Below, one piece after another: positions 36,039-43,999 of a DNA stretch of 64,000 nt (positions are counted from its first letter, which is position 1; each line of letters starts with the position of its first letter). The notes beneath the pieces are model-generated. The model was not told where the DNA came from and did no database searches. It was given only the letters and a program-made list of their open reading frames with translations. The DNA comes from CAKRJP01 sp963658085 (lineage in GTDB: Bacteria; Bacillota; Clostridia; Lachnospirales; Lachnospiraceae). Where the stretch lies: assembly GCA_963658085.1 (NCBI GenBank), contig CAVKOU010000006.1, positions 1 to 64,000 on the forward strand, given 5' to 3'. The translations under genes and the position numbers were made by a program.

Positions 36039-37559
36039 ATGTCAAATATAGATTTTAGAGAATTCGTCCCGGAGGATGAAGAAAAAGAGATATCTGCGAC
36101 AGATGAAAAGTCCCAGGATGCAGAAGTAAAAGATTCGGATGCCAAGGATATACCGGAAGTTGTGGTGGAGGATGCCAAGGATTCTAAGAATCAGAAAGAT
36201 GATGACTATCAGGAACTTTGTTTTGTATGTCGAAGACCAGAGAGCATTGCCGGAAAGATGATCCATCTGCCTAATAATATCTGTGTCTGCAATGATTGTA
36301 TGCAAAAGAGCTTTGATACCATGGCCAATATGCCTAATATGGGATTTGATTTTAGTCAGTTAAATAATATGCCGGGTGTACATTTCTTAAATGTCTCGGA
36401 TTTGGAACAGGCAATTCCAAAGAAGCAGAAAATTAAAAAGAAAAAACCAAAAGAGGAGAGAGTCCCTTTGGTAGATCTTAAGAATCTTCCGGCTCCTCAT
36501 AAGATTAAAGCCAAGTTAGACGAATTTGTGGTAGGACAGGAATATGCGAAAAAGGCGATGTCTGTGGCAGTTTATAATCATTATAAGCGTGTAGCTACGG
36601 ATACTATGGATGATATTGAAATCGAGAAATCCAATATGTTAATGATTGGACCTACAGGTTCAGGAAAGACCTATCTGGTAAAGACTTTAGCAAAGATTTT
36701 AGATGTACCTCTTGCCATTACCGATGCGACATCCCTTACAGAGGCTGGATATATTGGAGATGATATTGAAAGCGTTGTATCCAAGCTTTTGGCAGCAGCC
36801 GGAAATGATGTGGATAAGGCAGAGCAGGGCATTATCTTCATTGACGAGATAGATAAGATTGCTAAGAAGAAAAATACCAGTCAAAGAGACGTCAGCGGTG
36901 AATCGGTACAGCAGGGAATGCTAAAGCTTTTGGAGGGCAGTGAGGTGGAAGTCCCGGTAGGAGCTAGCAGCAAGAATGCTATGGTTCCTATGGTAACTGT
37001 CAATACCAAGAACATTTTATTTATCTGTGGTGGTGCCTTCCCGGATCTTGAGAATATTATCAAGGAGCGTCTGACGAAGCAGGCGGCCATTGGTTTTGGA
37101 GCGGATCTAAAGGATAAATATGACCACGATAAGACCATTCTGGAGAAGGTGACAACCGAAGATTTGAGAACCTTCGGCATGATTCCTGAATTCTTGGGAA
37201 GACTTCCGATCGTATTTACCCTTCAGGGACTCTCTGAGGATATGATGGTGGATATTTTAAGAGAACCTAAGAATGCCATCCTAAAGCAGTATCAGAAGCT
37301 TTTGGCATTAGATGAGGTAAAACTTGAATTTGACGAGGGAGCTCTCCGCGCCATTGCAAGAAAAGCTCTGAAAAAAGATACAGGAGCAAGAGCCCTTAGA
37401 GCCATCATAGAGGAATTTATGCTGGATATAATGTATGAGATTCCAAAGGATGACAGCATTGGAAAAGTAACCATTACCGAGGGATATATCGAGGGAACCG
37501 CAGGTCCTATTATTGAACTAAGAGGACAGGAAGTCCCCAGGTTAAACAAGGCAGAGTAA
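36039..37559 (+). CDS. clpX: ClpX-type unfoldase with long acidic N-terminal extension
   Basis: 506 residues against about 420 for common ClpX. Residues 1-58 are a Glu/Asp/Lys-rich extension absent from usual ClpX. A zinc-binding domain follows (C61-x2-C64, C84-x2-C87), then a Met-rich stretch and a basic linker (about 128-140), then the AAA+ core: Walker A GPTGSGKT (204-211), Walker B IIFIDEID, sensor region, and the IGF loop that docks on ClpP (AAIGFGADL). The IGF loop implies it works with ClpP, but no clpP or trigger factor gene is adjacent, unlike the usual clpPX locus. It may be a second ClpX. Confidence 0.85.
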   Translation: MSNIDFREFVPEDEEKEISATDEKSQDAEVKDSDAKDIPEVVVEDAKDSKNQKDDDYQELCFVCRRPESIAGKMIHLPNNICVCNDCMQKSFDTMANMPNMGFDFSQLNNMPGVHFLNVSDLEQAIPKKQKIKKKKPKEERVPLVDLKNLPAPHKIKAKLDEFVVGQEYAKKAMSVAVYNHYKRVATDTMDDIEIEKSNMLMIGPTGSGKTYLVKTLAKILDVPLAITDATSLTEAGYIGDDIESVVSKLLAAAGNDVDKAEQGIIFIDEIDKIAKKKNTSQRDVSGESVQQGMLKLLEGSEVEVPVGASSKNAMVPMVTVNTKNILFICGGAFPDLENIIKERLTKQAAIGFGADLKDKYDHDKTILEKVTTEDLRTFGMIPEFLGRLPIVFTLQGLSEDMMVDILREPKNAILKQYQKLLALDEVKLEFDEGALRAIARKALKKDTGARALRAIIEEFMLDIMYEIPKDDSIGKVTITEGYIEGTAGPIIELRGQEVPRLNKAE

Positions 37560-37598
37560 AGTTAGAAAATCTAAAAACAACATAAAGGAGACGAGAAA

Positions 37599-37886
37599 AT
37601 GGCAGATTTATTTAAAGATTTCAGTCAGAAATTTACAGAGGTGGCATCCGATCTTTCTAAAAAAACAGAGGATACTATCGAGATTCAAAAGATCAAAAGT
37701 GAGGTTCGAGGCTTAAAGAGAGCGAACGATAGAGACTTTAGAGATATTGGATTATCCATTTACGAGAAATATGTAAAAGGTGAGGATATTGACGAAAACT
37801 TCCGGGAAGTTTGTCAGGAGATTGCAAAAAGAGACGAGGATATTGAAAAGAAGGAAGAGGAAATCGTAAGAATCCAGGGAGAATAA
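37599..37886 (+). CDS. small coiled-coil hypothetical protein
   Basis: 95 residues, highly charged, predicted almost wholly helical with heptad-like segments (KIKSEVRGLKRANDRDFRDIG and AKRDEDIEKKEEEIVRIQG in part). No signal peptide or membrane segment. Family not recognised. Follows clpX by 40 bases with AAGGAGA, and is 2 bases from the next gene, so the two small genes are probably translated together. Confidence 0.7.
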   Translation: MADLFKDFSQKFTEVASDLSKKTEDTIEIQKIKSEVRGLKRANDRDFRDIGLSIYEKYVKGEDIDENFREVCQEIAKRDEDIEKKEEEIVRIQGE

Positions 37887-37888
37887 GG

Positions 37889-38347
37889 ATGCTTTTAAAA
37901 ACAGCAGCTATTATAGGTTTATTTGGTGCAGATGAATATGTAAAGCAGCAGGTGGAGGATACCTTAGAAGAGGGAGAAAGCCGGAAATATTTTCATGATA
38001 AGCTCACACTTAGGAAGATTCATAACCGTGGATTTATGTTAAGTTCTTTAGAGGATAAGACATTGTTGGTGAAAATCTCTTCCCTGGTATCCACGGGTGC
38101 CCTTTTGATTATGGACGAGAAGGTTGGGAAGAATGGAAATCGGACGCAGAAGGTTGGAATGACTGTTCTTCTGGCAGGAGCCATGAGCAATACCTTTGAC
38201 CGGCTGGTTCGAGGAAAGGTGATCGATTATATTCCGATTATGGGAAATCGAGAAAAAAAGTCCGGCAAGCAGGTGACAGCGAATCTAGGAGATTTATATA
38301 TTGTCCTTGGTGGAATGATTCTTTCCATTGGAAGGTTGTTAGATTAA
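37889..38347 (+). CDS. signal peptidase II-like (LspA-related) protein
   Basis: 152 residues. The segment AGAMSNTFDRLVRGKVIDYI and the later NLGDLYIVLGGMIL resemble the LspA signatures (GGxxxNxxDR...VVDF and NxAD), and both putative catalytic aspartates are kept. The N-terminal half is unusually charged (KQQVEDTLEEGESRKYFHDK), so it has fewer or weaker membrane helices than LspA. It may be a divergent membrane aspartic protease or a protein that reuses the fold. Prolipoprotein cleavage is not certain. Coupled to the preceding coiled-coil gene. Confidence 0.6.
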   Translation: MLLKTAAIIGLFGADEYVKQQVEDTLEEGESRKYFHDKLTLRKIHNRGFMLSSLEDKTLLVKISSLVSTGALLIMDEKVGKNGNRTQKVGMTVLLAGAMSNTFDRLVRGKVIDYIPIMGNREKKSGKQVTANLGDLYIVLGGMILSIGRLLD

Positions 38348-38360
38348 ACAGAATATAGAT

Positions 38361-38390
38361 GAAAAAAGCCTCGGGATTCATCCCGAGGCT
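38361..38390 (-). terminator. terminator of tRNA-Gly (minus strand)
   Basis: AGCCTCGGG (38367-38375) / CCCGAGGCT (38382-38390). On the minus strand the stem is followed by six T, so it ends the tRNA-Gly transcript; it may also slow the plus-strand transcript. Confidence 0.85.
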
Positions 38391-38408
38391 AAATTTAGAT
38401 ATAACAAA

Positions 38409-38479
38409 AGCGGGTGATGGGAATCGAACCCACGTATCCAGCTTGGAAGGCTGGTGTTCTACCATTGAACTACACCCGC
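38409..38479 (-). tRNA. tRNA-Gly (anticodon TCC)
   Basis: On the minus strand: acceptor GCGGGTG/CACCCGC, anticodon stem CCAGC/GCTGG with loop CTTCCAA giving TCC, T-arm with GTTCGATTC, no encoded CCA. Confidence 0.94.
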
Positions 38480-38492
38480 ATCGACGAGATTT

Positions 38493-38521
38493 ATAATATC
38501 ACCAAAAAAAAGAAAATGCAA
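38493..38521 (-). promoter_or_regulatory. promoter of tRNA-Gly
   Basis: Minus strand: TTGCAT (complement of 38516-38521), 17-base spacer, TATTAT (complement of 38493-38498) preceded by TGA. Confidence 0.7.
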
Positions 38522-38598
38522 GCATTTTTTTGAAAAAAATATATTTTTTAGAAAAAAGTGAAAGTTTAAGCAAGGGTGAACTATAAAATAAAATGTGG

Positions 38599-38628
38599 TT
38601 GTAACAGATTTGTAACATATGATATAAT
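38599..38628 (+). promoter_or_regulatory. promoter of the second C39-like gene
   Basis: TTGTAA (38599-38604), 18-base spacer, TATAAT (38623-38628). TGTAACA-type words are directly repeated at 38600 and 38611 within it. Confidence 0.65.
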
Positions 38629-38731
38629 ACTCACGTTTGAGAAACGTTAATGATAGTTATAGAAAGGTGCACCAGGAGAACCTAGGCAGAAGTTGGGTGC
38701 AGCTGTAACGTAATATAGATGGAGCTTGTTA

Positions 38732-39631
38732 ATGAGAGAAGGAAATAATAGGATTAAGAAGAAAAAGCGAATAAGACAAATTAAAGCTAGACTTACCTTA
38801 ACGCTGATTTTGATTCTGCTTTTACTTTTACTTCTGTTTATTATTATATGGAGAGGGCGAGCAAATGAATCAAAATCTGGAGGGAAGCAGCATATCACAT
38901 CTATCAGTGAATTAAGCATCTCTACAAAAGGGACTTCTTCCAATGAAAAAAAAGATTCAGAAAAGATAGAAACTGCAGAGGAACGCCTTGCCAGAGTAAA
39001 AAAAGAAGCTACGGAAAAACAATATCCGACAGATATTATCGAGCTGTTGGATAAGAACCCGGAGACGGTGGATTTTGTGGAAGATTATCCGGAGAAGAAG
39101 GATAATCCGGTGGCCACTACTATTGGGGATGATTACAAAGAGGGACAGGTGCCAAAGCTGTATCAGTGGGATGAACGTTGGGGATATCAGAAATACGGAA
39201 GCAGTTTTGTGGCGGCTTCCGGTTGCGGACCTACTTGTTTATCTATGGTAATTTCTACCATAAAGAAGAATCCTACGATTACCCCTGCTGCCGTGGCAAG
39301 CTTAAGTGAACAGCTAGGAGAAGTGGATGCAGATAATAATACGATGTGGGTTCTTTTGACAGATGCTGCCAATACCTGGGGGGTATACAGTGAAGAGGGG
39401 CTTTTGGAGGAAGAGCAGGTAAAGGATACCTTGAATTCCGGCAAATATATTATTTGCAGTGTAGGCCCTGGAGATTTTACAAAAATTGGACATTTTATTG
39501 TATTAGTATCTTATAAGGACGGCCAGGTGGAAGTAAGAGATCCATTTAACTCTGAACATACAGAAAGAACTTGGACCTATGCAGATATTGCCAGCCAGAT
39601 CGTAGAAATGTGGACATTTGCAGCACTTTAA
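38732..39631 (+). CDS. membrane-anchored C39-like peptidase-fold protein
   Basis: 299 residues from ATG 38732 (GGAG at 38721-38724). A basic start (RIKKKKRIRQIKAR) precedes one TM segment (LTLTLILILLLLLLLFIII), then a charged linker and an extracellular C39-like domain with nucleophile Cys in SGCGPTCLSM, His in IGHFIVLVSY and Asp in VRDPFNS. Type II membrane topology is inferred. Similar in fold to the protein at 29517, though not a close copy. Substrate unknown. Confidence 0.85.
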   Translation: MREGNNRIKKKKRIRQIKARLTLTLILILLLLLLLFIIIWRGRANESKSGGKQHITSISELSISTKGTSSNEKKDSEKIETAEERLARVKKEATEKQYPTDIIELLDKNPETVDFVEDYPEKKDNPVATTIGDDYKEGQVPKLYQWDERWGYQKYGSSFVAASGCGPTCLSMVISTIKKNPTITPAAVASLSEQLGEVDADNNTMWVLLTDAANTWGVYSEEGLLEEEQVKDTLNSGKYIICSVGPGDFTKIGHFIVLVSYKDGQVEVRDPFNSEHTERTWTYADIASQIVEMWTFAAL

Positions 39632-39686
39632 AGGTGCTCATGTGGATAACTTAAGATGAAAAAAGCACTTTGTTGTGAATATTACC

Positions 39687-39724
39687 AAGCGGAGATGATA
39701 AATGGATAGCATCTCCGCTTTTTT
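39687..39724 (+). terminator. terminator after the second C39-like gene
   Basis: AAGCGGAGATG (39687-39697) / CATCTCCGCTT (39710-39720), 11 bp, followed by T run. Confidence 0.9.
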
Positions 39725-39730
39725 GCTTAT

Positions 39731-39759
39731 TTGATATTCGCCACATTATATGGTATTAT
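39731..39759 (+). promoter_or_regulatory. promoter of the esterase/ATP-grasp cluster
   Basis: TTGATA (39731-39736), 17-base spacer, TATTAT (39754-39759) with an extended TGG before the -10. It is 70 bases before the first start codon of the cluster. Confidence 0.75.
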
Positions 39760-39828
39760 TTTTTAAGTAAAATACGATATATGGTTCATTTAATGAATTA
39801 TTTGATTTTACTTCATTTGGAGGAATTT

Positions 39829-40599
39829 ATGATACATAAGTGGGAAGTTACTCTTCCAAAACTATCGGGAGAGGAAAAGAGGAGGGCATATATTTATTTG
39901 CCGGAATCTTATGAGACAGAGCCAGATCGCAGGTATCCGGTTTTGTATATGTTTGATGGACACAATGTTTTTTACGATGAGGATGCCACCTATGGGAAAT
40001 GCTGGGGCATGAAGGAGTATATGGATTATACGAGGACTCCTCTGATCATCGCGGCAGTGGAATGCAATCATGGCATTAACAATGAGAGATTGTCAGAGTA
40101 TTCCCCTTACAATTTCAATGATCCTCATTTTGGCAAGATCAAAGGAAAAGGAAAGGCCACCATGGATTGGATCGTGGAGGAGTTTAAGCCCTTTATTGAT
40201 GAAAACTTTCGGACATTGCCTCAGAGAGAATATACATTTATCGCAGGTAGTTCTATGGGAGGCTTGATGAGCCTTTATGCAGTGATGCGTTATAATAAAT
40301 ATTTTTCGAAATGTGCGGCACTATCCCCATCCATAATATTTTCGCCGGATCGATTAGAAAAGCTCTTTAAGTCAACGAAAATTCGGAAGGACACTCATAT
40401 TTATATGGACTACGGTTCTTTGGAGATGGACGGAGAACCTGGAGTTAGAGAACTCTATGCTGATTTTACGGCTCAGCTCATGAAGAGAAAGATTTATGTA
40501 CATAGCCGGATCATTCCGGGAGGGACCCACTGCGAGGCCAGCTGGGAGAGACAGATTCCGTTCTTTATGGAAATGTTAATGTATGAAAATGCTTTATAG
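39829..40599 (+). CDS. putative esterase (alpha/beta hydrolase, esterase D-like)
   Basis: 256 residues from ATG 39829 (GGAGG at 39819-39823; an upstream in-frame ATG has no ribosome site). The family pattern is clear: RRAYIYLPESYETEPDRRYP, YMFDGHNVF, nucleophile Ser in GSSMGGLMSLYA and a His in GGTHCEASWE. Such enzymes cleave acyl esters or act on enterobactin-like or feruloyl substrates; no signal peptide, so cytoplasmic. First gene of a cluster with a second esterase and an ATP-grasp enzyme. Confidence 0.85.
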   Translation: MIHKWEVTLPKLSGEEKRRAYIYLPESYETEPDRRYPVLYMFDGHNVFYDEDATYGKCWGMKEYMDYTRTPLIIAAVECNHGINNERLSEYSPYNFNDPHFGKIKGKGKATMDWIVEEFKPFIDENFRTLPQREYTFIAGSSMGGLMSLYAVMRYNKYFSKCAALSPSIIFSPDRLEKLFKSTKIRKDTHIYMDYGSLEMDGEPGVRELYADFTAQLMKRKIYVHSRIIPGGTHCEASWERQIPFFMEMLMYENAL

Positions 40600-40630
40600 G
40601 AAAGCTTTTTACAAGAAATAGGAGAATATA

Positions 40631-41452
40631 ATGGAAACAGCTTATTACAAAGAATTTAGCAACGCGTTAAATCGAGATATGGAGTGGAAGGTCTACGGAC
40701 ATGCAGGACAGCCTATTATTTACATTCCATGCCAGGACGGAAGATTCTATGATTTTGAGAATTTTCATATGACAGATGTTTGGGCCCCTTGGATCGATGC
40801 CGGCGAGGCAATGGTGATTGCTATTGATACTTTGGATCTCGAGACCTGGTCCAATAAAACCGGAGACCCAAGATGGAGAATTGAACGCCACGAGGCCTGG
40901 GTGAAATATATTACCGATGAGATGGTCCCTTTTGCCGAAAAGTTAGCAGAAGAAAGAAATGGGAAAAAAGAGGAAGCTCCTAGAGGCAGAAAGAGAAAAA
41001 GAAAAGCAAAGGTTAAAGTTGTAGAGGAGAAGAAGGGACCTCAGGTATTGCTATTTGGTGCAAGCCTTGGAGGAACACATGCAGCAAATTTATACCTGAG
41101 AAGACCGGATCTTTTCAAGGGGGCCTTGGCTCTTAGCGGAATCTATACTGCAGAGTATGGATTCGGTGATTATATGGATGAGTTGGTATATTTAAATTCC
41201 CCGGTACATTATATGGAAAACTTGCCGGAGGATCATCCTTATATTCCGATGTATAACGAGGGAAGAGGAATCATCTGCGTCGGTCAGGGAGACTGGGAAC
41301 AGCCGGATACTACTTTTAAACTTCGTGATATTTTCTGGAAAAAGGGAATTGACATTTGGGTTGATGTATGGGGCTATGATTGCTGCCATGACTGGAATTG
41401 GTGGTACAAGCAGGTAACTTACTTTGCACCATTCCTTTTGGGACAGAGATAA
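40631..41452 (+). CDS. esterase-fold protein with polybasic insertion
   Basis: 273 residues. Alpha/beta-hydrolase core with nucleophile S145 in FGASLGGTHAANLY and a C-terminal Cys/His region (DCCHDWNWW). Between the second helix and the nucleophile strand there is an extra stretch at about residues 111-136 dominated by Lys and Arg (RGRKRKRKAKVKV), not expected in the fold and possibly an RNA-, DNA- or polyanion-contacting loop. It lies 31 bases after the first esterase and 72 before the ATP-grasp gene. Reaction unknown. Confidence 0.8.
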   Translation: METAYYKEFSNALNRDMEWKVYGHAGQPIIYIPCQDGRFYDFENFHMTDVWAPWIDAGEAMVIAIDTLDLETWSNKTGDPRWRIERHEAWVKYITDEMVPFAEKLAEERNGKKEEAPRGRKRKRKAKVKVVEEKKGPQVLLFGASLGGTHAANLYLRRPDLFKGALALSGIYTAEYGFGDYMDELVYLNSPVHYMENLPEDHPYIPMYNEGRGIICVGQGDWEQPDTTFKLRDIFWKKGIDIWVDVWGYDCCHDWNWWYKQVTYFAPFLLGQR

Positions 41453-41524
41453 TAAGGAATTATAAAGCGGACAGGTAATCAGAGTTAGTTAAGTAGAGCG
41501 ATTGAGAGTACAAGGAGATTTATT

Positions 41525-43402
41525 TTGAAGAATTTTATTTTTATTTCACCAAATTTTCCAACAAATTATTGGCAGTTTTGTAAGGAATTAAAAAACAACG
41601 GTTTAAATGTATTAGGTATTGGGGATCAGCCTTATGATGAATTAAAGGATGAGCTTAAGGCTAGTCTTACTGAATATTTCAAGGTGGGAAATCTTGAAAA
41701 TGAGGATGAGGTTTACCGCGCGGTTGCATTTTTTGCTTACAAATATGGCCGTATCGATTGGTTAGAGTCTAACAATGAATACTGGTTGGAAAAAGATGCT
41801 GCTCTTCGTACAGATTTCCACATTACCAGTGGATTCCAGACGGAAGATATGGAACGCATCAAGTACAAATCAAAAATGAAAGAGTATTATAAGAAGGCAG
41901 GCATCCCTGTGGCAAAGTATCATATGGTAGATGACAAGGCTGGATGCTTAGAATTTATTAAAGAAGTGGGTTATCCTGTGATTGCAAAGCCGGATAATGG
42001 TGTGGGCGCTTCCGATACTCACAAGATTACCGGTGAGGAGAAGCTTGAAAAGTTCTTGGCAAAGAAGGCTTCGGATGTGACCTATATCATGGAAGAGTTT
42101 ATCGATGCCGAGATCGAGTCCTATGATGCTGTGATCAACTCTAAGGGAGAACCATTGTTTGAGACAGGAAATGTAACACCATTTTCAGTTATGGATATCG
42201 TAAATACAGGAGATAACTGCCGTTACCATATCGTAAAAGAATTGGCAGAGGATGTACGCGAGGCTGGAAGAAAGACCGTAAAGAGCTTTGGAGTGAAGAG
42301 CCGTTTTGTACATTTTGAATTTTTCCGTCTTCTTAAGGACCATGCAGGGCTTGGAAAGAAGGGAGATGTAGTAGCACTGGAAGTAAATATGCGTCCTTGT
42401 GGTGGATTCAGCCCGGATATGATGAATTACGCCCACAGTACGGATGTATATAAGATTTGGGCGGATATGATTGCTTTTGATGCCTGCACCTTAGAATCTA
42501 ATGAGCATGCATTTTGTGCCTATGCAGGACGCCGTGATGGTAAGGAATTTGCACTCTCAGACGGAGAAGTCATGGAACAGTATGCTTCTCAGATGAAGAT
42601 GAGAGAGCGTATTCCGGAGGCCCTTTCCGGAGCAATGGGAAATCAGATGTATGTGGCAAGATTTGAGACTGCAGAAGAGATGGAAGATTTCTACAAAGAT
42701 GTATTTAAAACGGTAGAAGAGGAAGCACCGGTAGAAATCAAAGAAGAGGCTGTGAAAGAGGAAACTCCGGTAGCAGAGGTTGAAGTGAAGGAAGCTGCAA
42801 AGGAAGAGACTTCGGTAGCAGAAGTTGAAGTGAAGGAAGCTGCAAAGGAAGAGACTCCGGTAGCAGAAGTTGAAGTGAAGGAAGCTGCAAAGGAAGAGAC
42901 TCCGGTAGCAGAAGTTGAAGTGAAGGAAGCTGCAAAGGAAGAGACTCCGGTAGCAGAAGTTGAAGTGAAGGAAGCTGCAAAGGAAGAGACTCCGGTAGCA
43001 GAAGTTGAAGTGAAGGAAGCTGCAAAGGAAGAGACTCCGGTAGCAGAAGTTGAAGTGAAGGAAGCTGCAAAGGAAGAAACTCCGGTAGCAGAGCTTGAAG
43101 TGAAGGAAGCTGTAAAAGAAGAAGTACCGATAAAGGAGAAGAAACCGGCGGTAAAGAAGACTTCTACAAGAAAGACAACTGCAAGAAAGACTACAACCAA
43201 GACTGCAACAAAGACAACAGCAAAGACAACAGCAAAGACAACAACAAAAACTGAGCCTAAGGTAACTACAAAGAAAACAACCGAAACCACAAAAACTGTA
43301 AAAACAGAAACTCCGAAGACGACAGAAGCAAAGGCGTCAGAGGCTAAGGTAGAAGAATCCAAAACAGTAGCTAAAAAAACCGGAAGAGGAAAAAGAAAAT
43401 AA
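41525..43402 (+). CDS. ATP-grasp enzyme with repeat-rich, histone H1-like tail
   Basis: 625 residues from TTG 41525 (AAGGAG at 41512-41517). Residues about 1-400 form an ATP-grasp ligase: pre-ATP domain (FIFISPNFPTNYWQF), ATP-binding KPDNGVGASDTHK and YIMEEFID, and metal/ATP ligands in ALEVNMRPCGGFSPD. Residues 413-532 are eight 15-residue repeats ETPVAEVEVKEAAKE; 533-625 are Lys/Thr/Ala-rich like histone H1 tails and end in RGKRK. The catalytic part would join a carboxylate to an amine or thiol. The tail suggests binding to nucleic acid or another polyanion. Substrate not known. Confidence 0.88.
   Translation: MKNFIFISPNFPTNYWQFCKELKNNGLNVLGIGDQPYDELKDELKASLTEYFKVGNLENEDEVYRAVAFFAYKYGRIDWLESNNEYWLEKDAALRTDFHITSGFQTEDMERIKYKSKMKEYYKKAGIPVAKYHMVDDKAGCLEFIKEVGYPVIAKPDNGVGASDTHKITGEEKLEKFLAKKASDVTYIMEEFIDAEIESYDAVINSKGEPLFETGNVTPFSVMDIVNTGDNCRYHIVKELAEDVREAGRKTVKSFGVKSRFVHFEFFRLLKDHAGLGKKGDVVALEVNMRPCGGFSPDMMNYAHSTDVYKIWADMIAFDACTLESNEHAFCAYAGRRDGKEFALSDGEVMEQYASQMKMRERIPEALSGAMGNQMYVARFETAEEMEDFYKDVFKTVEEEAPVEIKEEAVKEETPVAEVEVKEAAKEETSVAEVEVKEAAKEETPVAEVEVKEAAKEETPVAEVEVKEAAKEETPVAEVEVKEAAKEETPVAEVEVKEAAKEETPVAEVEVKEAAKEETPVAELEVKEAVKEEVPIKEKKPAVKKTSTRKTTARKTTTKTATKTTAKTTAKTTTKTEPKVTTKKTTETTKTVKTETPKTTEAKASEAKVEESKTVAKKTGRGKRK
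42761..43120 (+). repeat. eight in-frame 45-bp tandem repeats
   Basis: Each unit encodes ETPVAEVEVKEAAKE. Units 3-6 are nearly identical at the base level; unit 2 has TCG for CCG (Ser), and unit 8 is diverged (AELEVKEAVKE). Near identity suggests recent expansion or ongoing copy-number change within the ATP-grasp gene. Confidence 0.95.
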
Positions 43403-43422
43403 AAGGCAATAATTGCACTTAT

Positions 43423-43464
43423 AAAGACCCCACACATCAGAAATGATGCATGGGGTCTTTTCTT
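43423..43464. terminator. terminator between the ATP-grasp gene and feoA-like gene
   Basis: AAAGACCCCA/TGGGGTCTTT (43423-43432, 43451-43460) with inner CATCA/TGATG, T run on the plus side; convergent genes flank it. Confidence 0.88.
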
Positions 43465-43469
43465 ATGAA

Positions 43470-43679
43470 TCAAACTTTAATGCGATCCGCAACTTCATTT
43501 CCAAGAGCAAATCTTCGATTGCCATAACCGATAACGATTCCATCTGGAACTTTATAAAGTAGTTGTATCGTATTGCCTTCTGCGATATGATAGCCGGCTA
43601 ACTGTTCGCTGATATCTGATAGACCGATCATCCATTTGATGGTATAAGTGCCACTTTGGCTTTGGGATAGCGATTGCAT
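43470..43679 (-). CDS. stand-alone FeoA-like small protein
   Basis: 69 residues. The pattern (KWMIGLSDISEQLAGYHIAEGNTIQLLYKVPDG in part, then GNRRFALGNEVADRIKV) fits the SH3-like FeoA domain, which in iron uptake binds FeoB and modulates its activity. No feoB is adjacent. AAGGAGG precedes the ATG on the minus strand. Role may be regulatory or structural; assignment is by pattern only. Confidence 0.6.
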   Translation of the reverse strand: MQSLSQSQSGTYTIKWMIGLSDISEQLAGYHIAEGNTIQLLYKVPDGIVIGYGNRRFALGNEVADRIKV

Positions 43680-43999
43680 GGAAAAACCTCCTTTGTATGT
43701 TGACCATATCTAATATACGTAATTTGTGGATATTACAAGTTCTTATTTCTTTCCTCTTACTATAATTGTCAGAATATAAGTTAGTCAATTGCAAAATAGC
43801 TTATTGAGAAAAATATTGTGTACACAAATGAGAATGAAAACCATAAACAATCAAATAATTGATAAGTATATTCATTTGCAAAATCTGTAACAAAAATATC
43901 TAAGAAAGTCGAATTTTGTGATATGATATTTCAAAAGGAAAAGTATCTATATCTTTCCAAAAACGAAAGATATAGATGGACAAAGAGGAGGATCTATTA
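43680..43999 (+). promoter_or_regulatory. regulatory region upstream of the ChW protein gene
   Basis: 320 bases between divergent genes. It holds a 12-bp perfect palindrome TTGTGTACACAA (43816-43827), a -10 TATGAT (43922-43927) with extended TGA, and a perfect 13-bp inverted repeat ATCTATATCTTTC-N7-GAAAGATATAGAT (43945-43977). The inverted repeat is between the promoter and the ribosome site (GAGGAGG at 43985-43991), so it would form a hairpin in the leader or act as an operator. No T run follows it. Confidence 0.65.

Noticed and set aside
38361..38390. Terminator for the plus-strand LspA-like gene
   Set aside because: The T run is on the minus strand only; it belongs to tRNA-Gly.
42761..43120. 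Tandem 45-bp repeats as a possible CRISPR array
   Set aside because: Units abut with no spacers and keep one reading frame in the ATP-grasp gene.
42691..43473. Long minus-strand open frame opposite the repeats
   Set aside because: It is the antisense of a low-complexity coding repeat and has no ribosome site; composition is Ser/Ala/Thr/Val by reflection.
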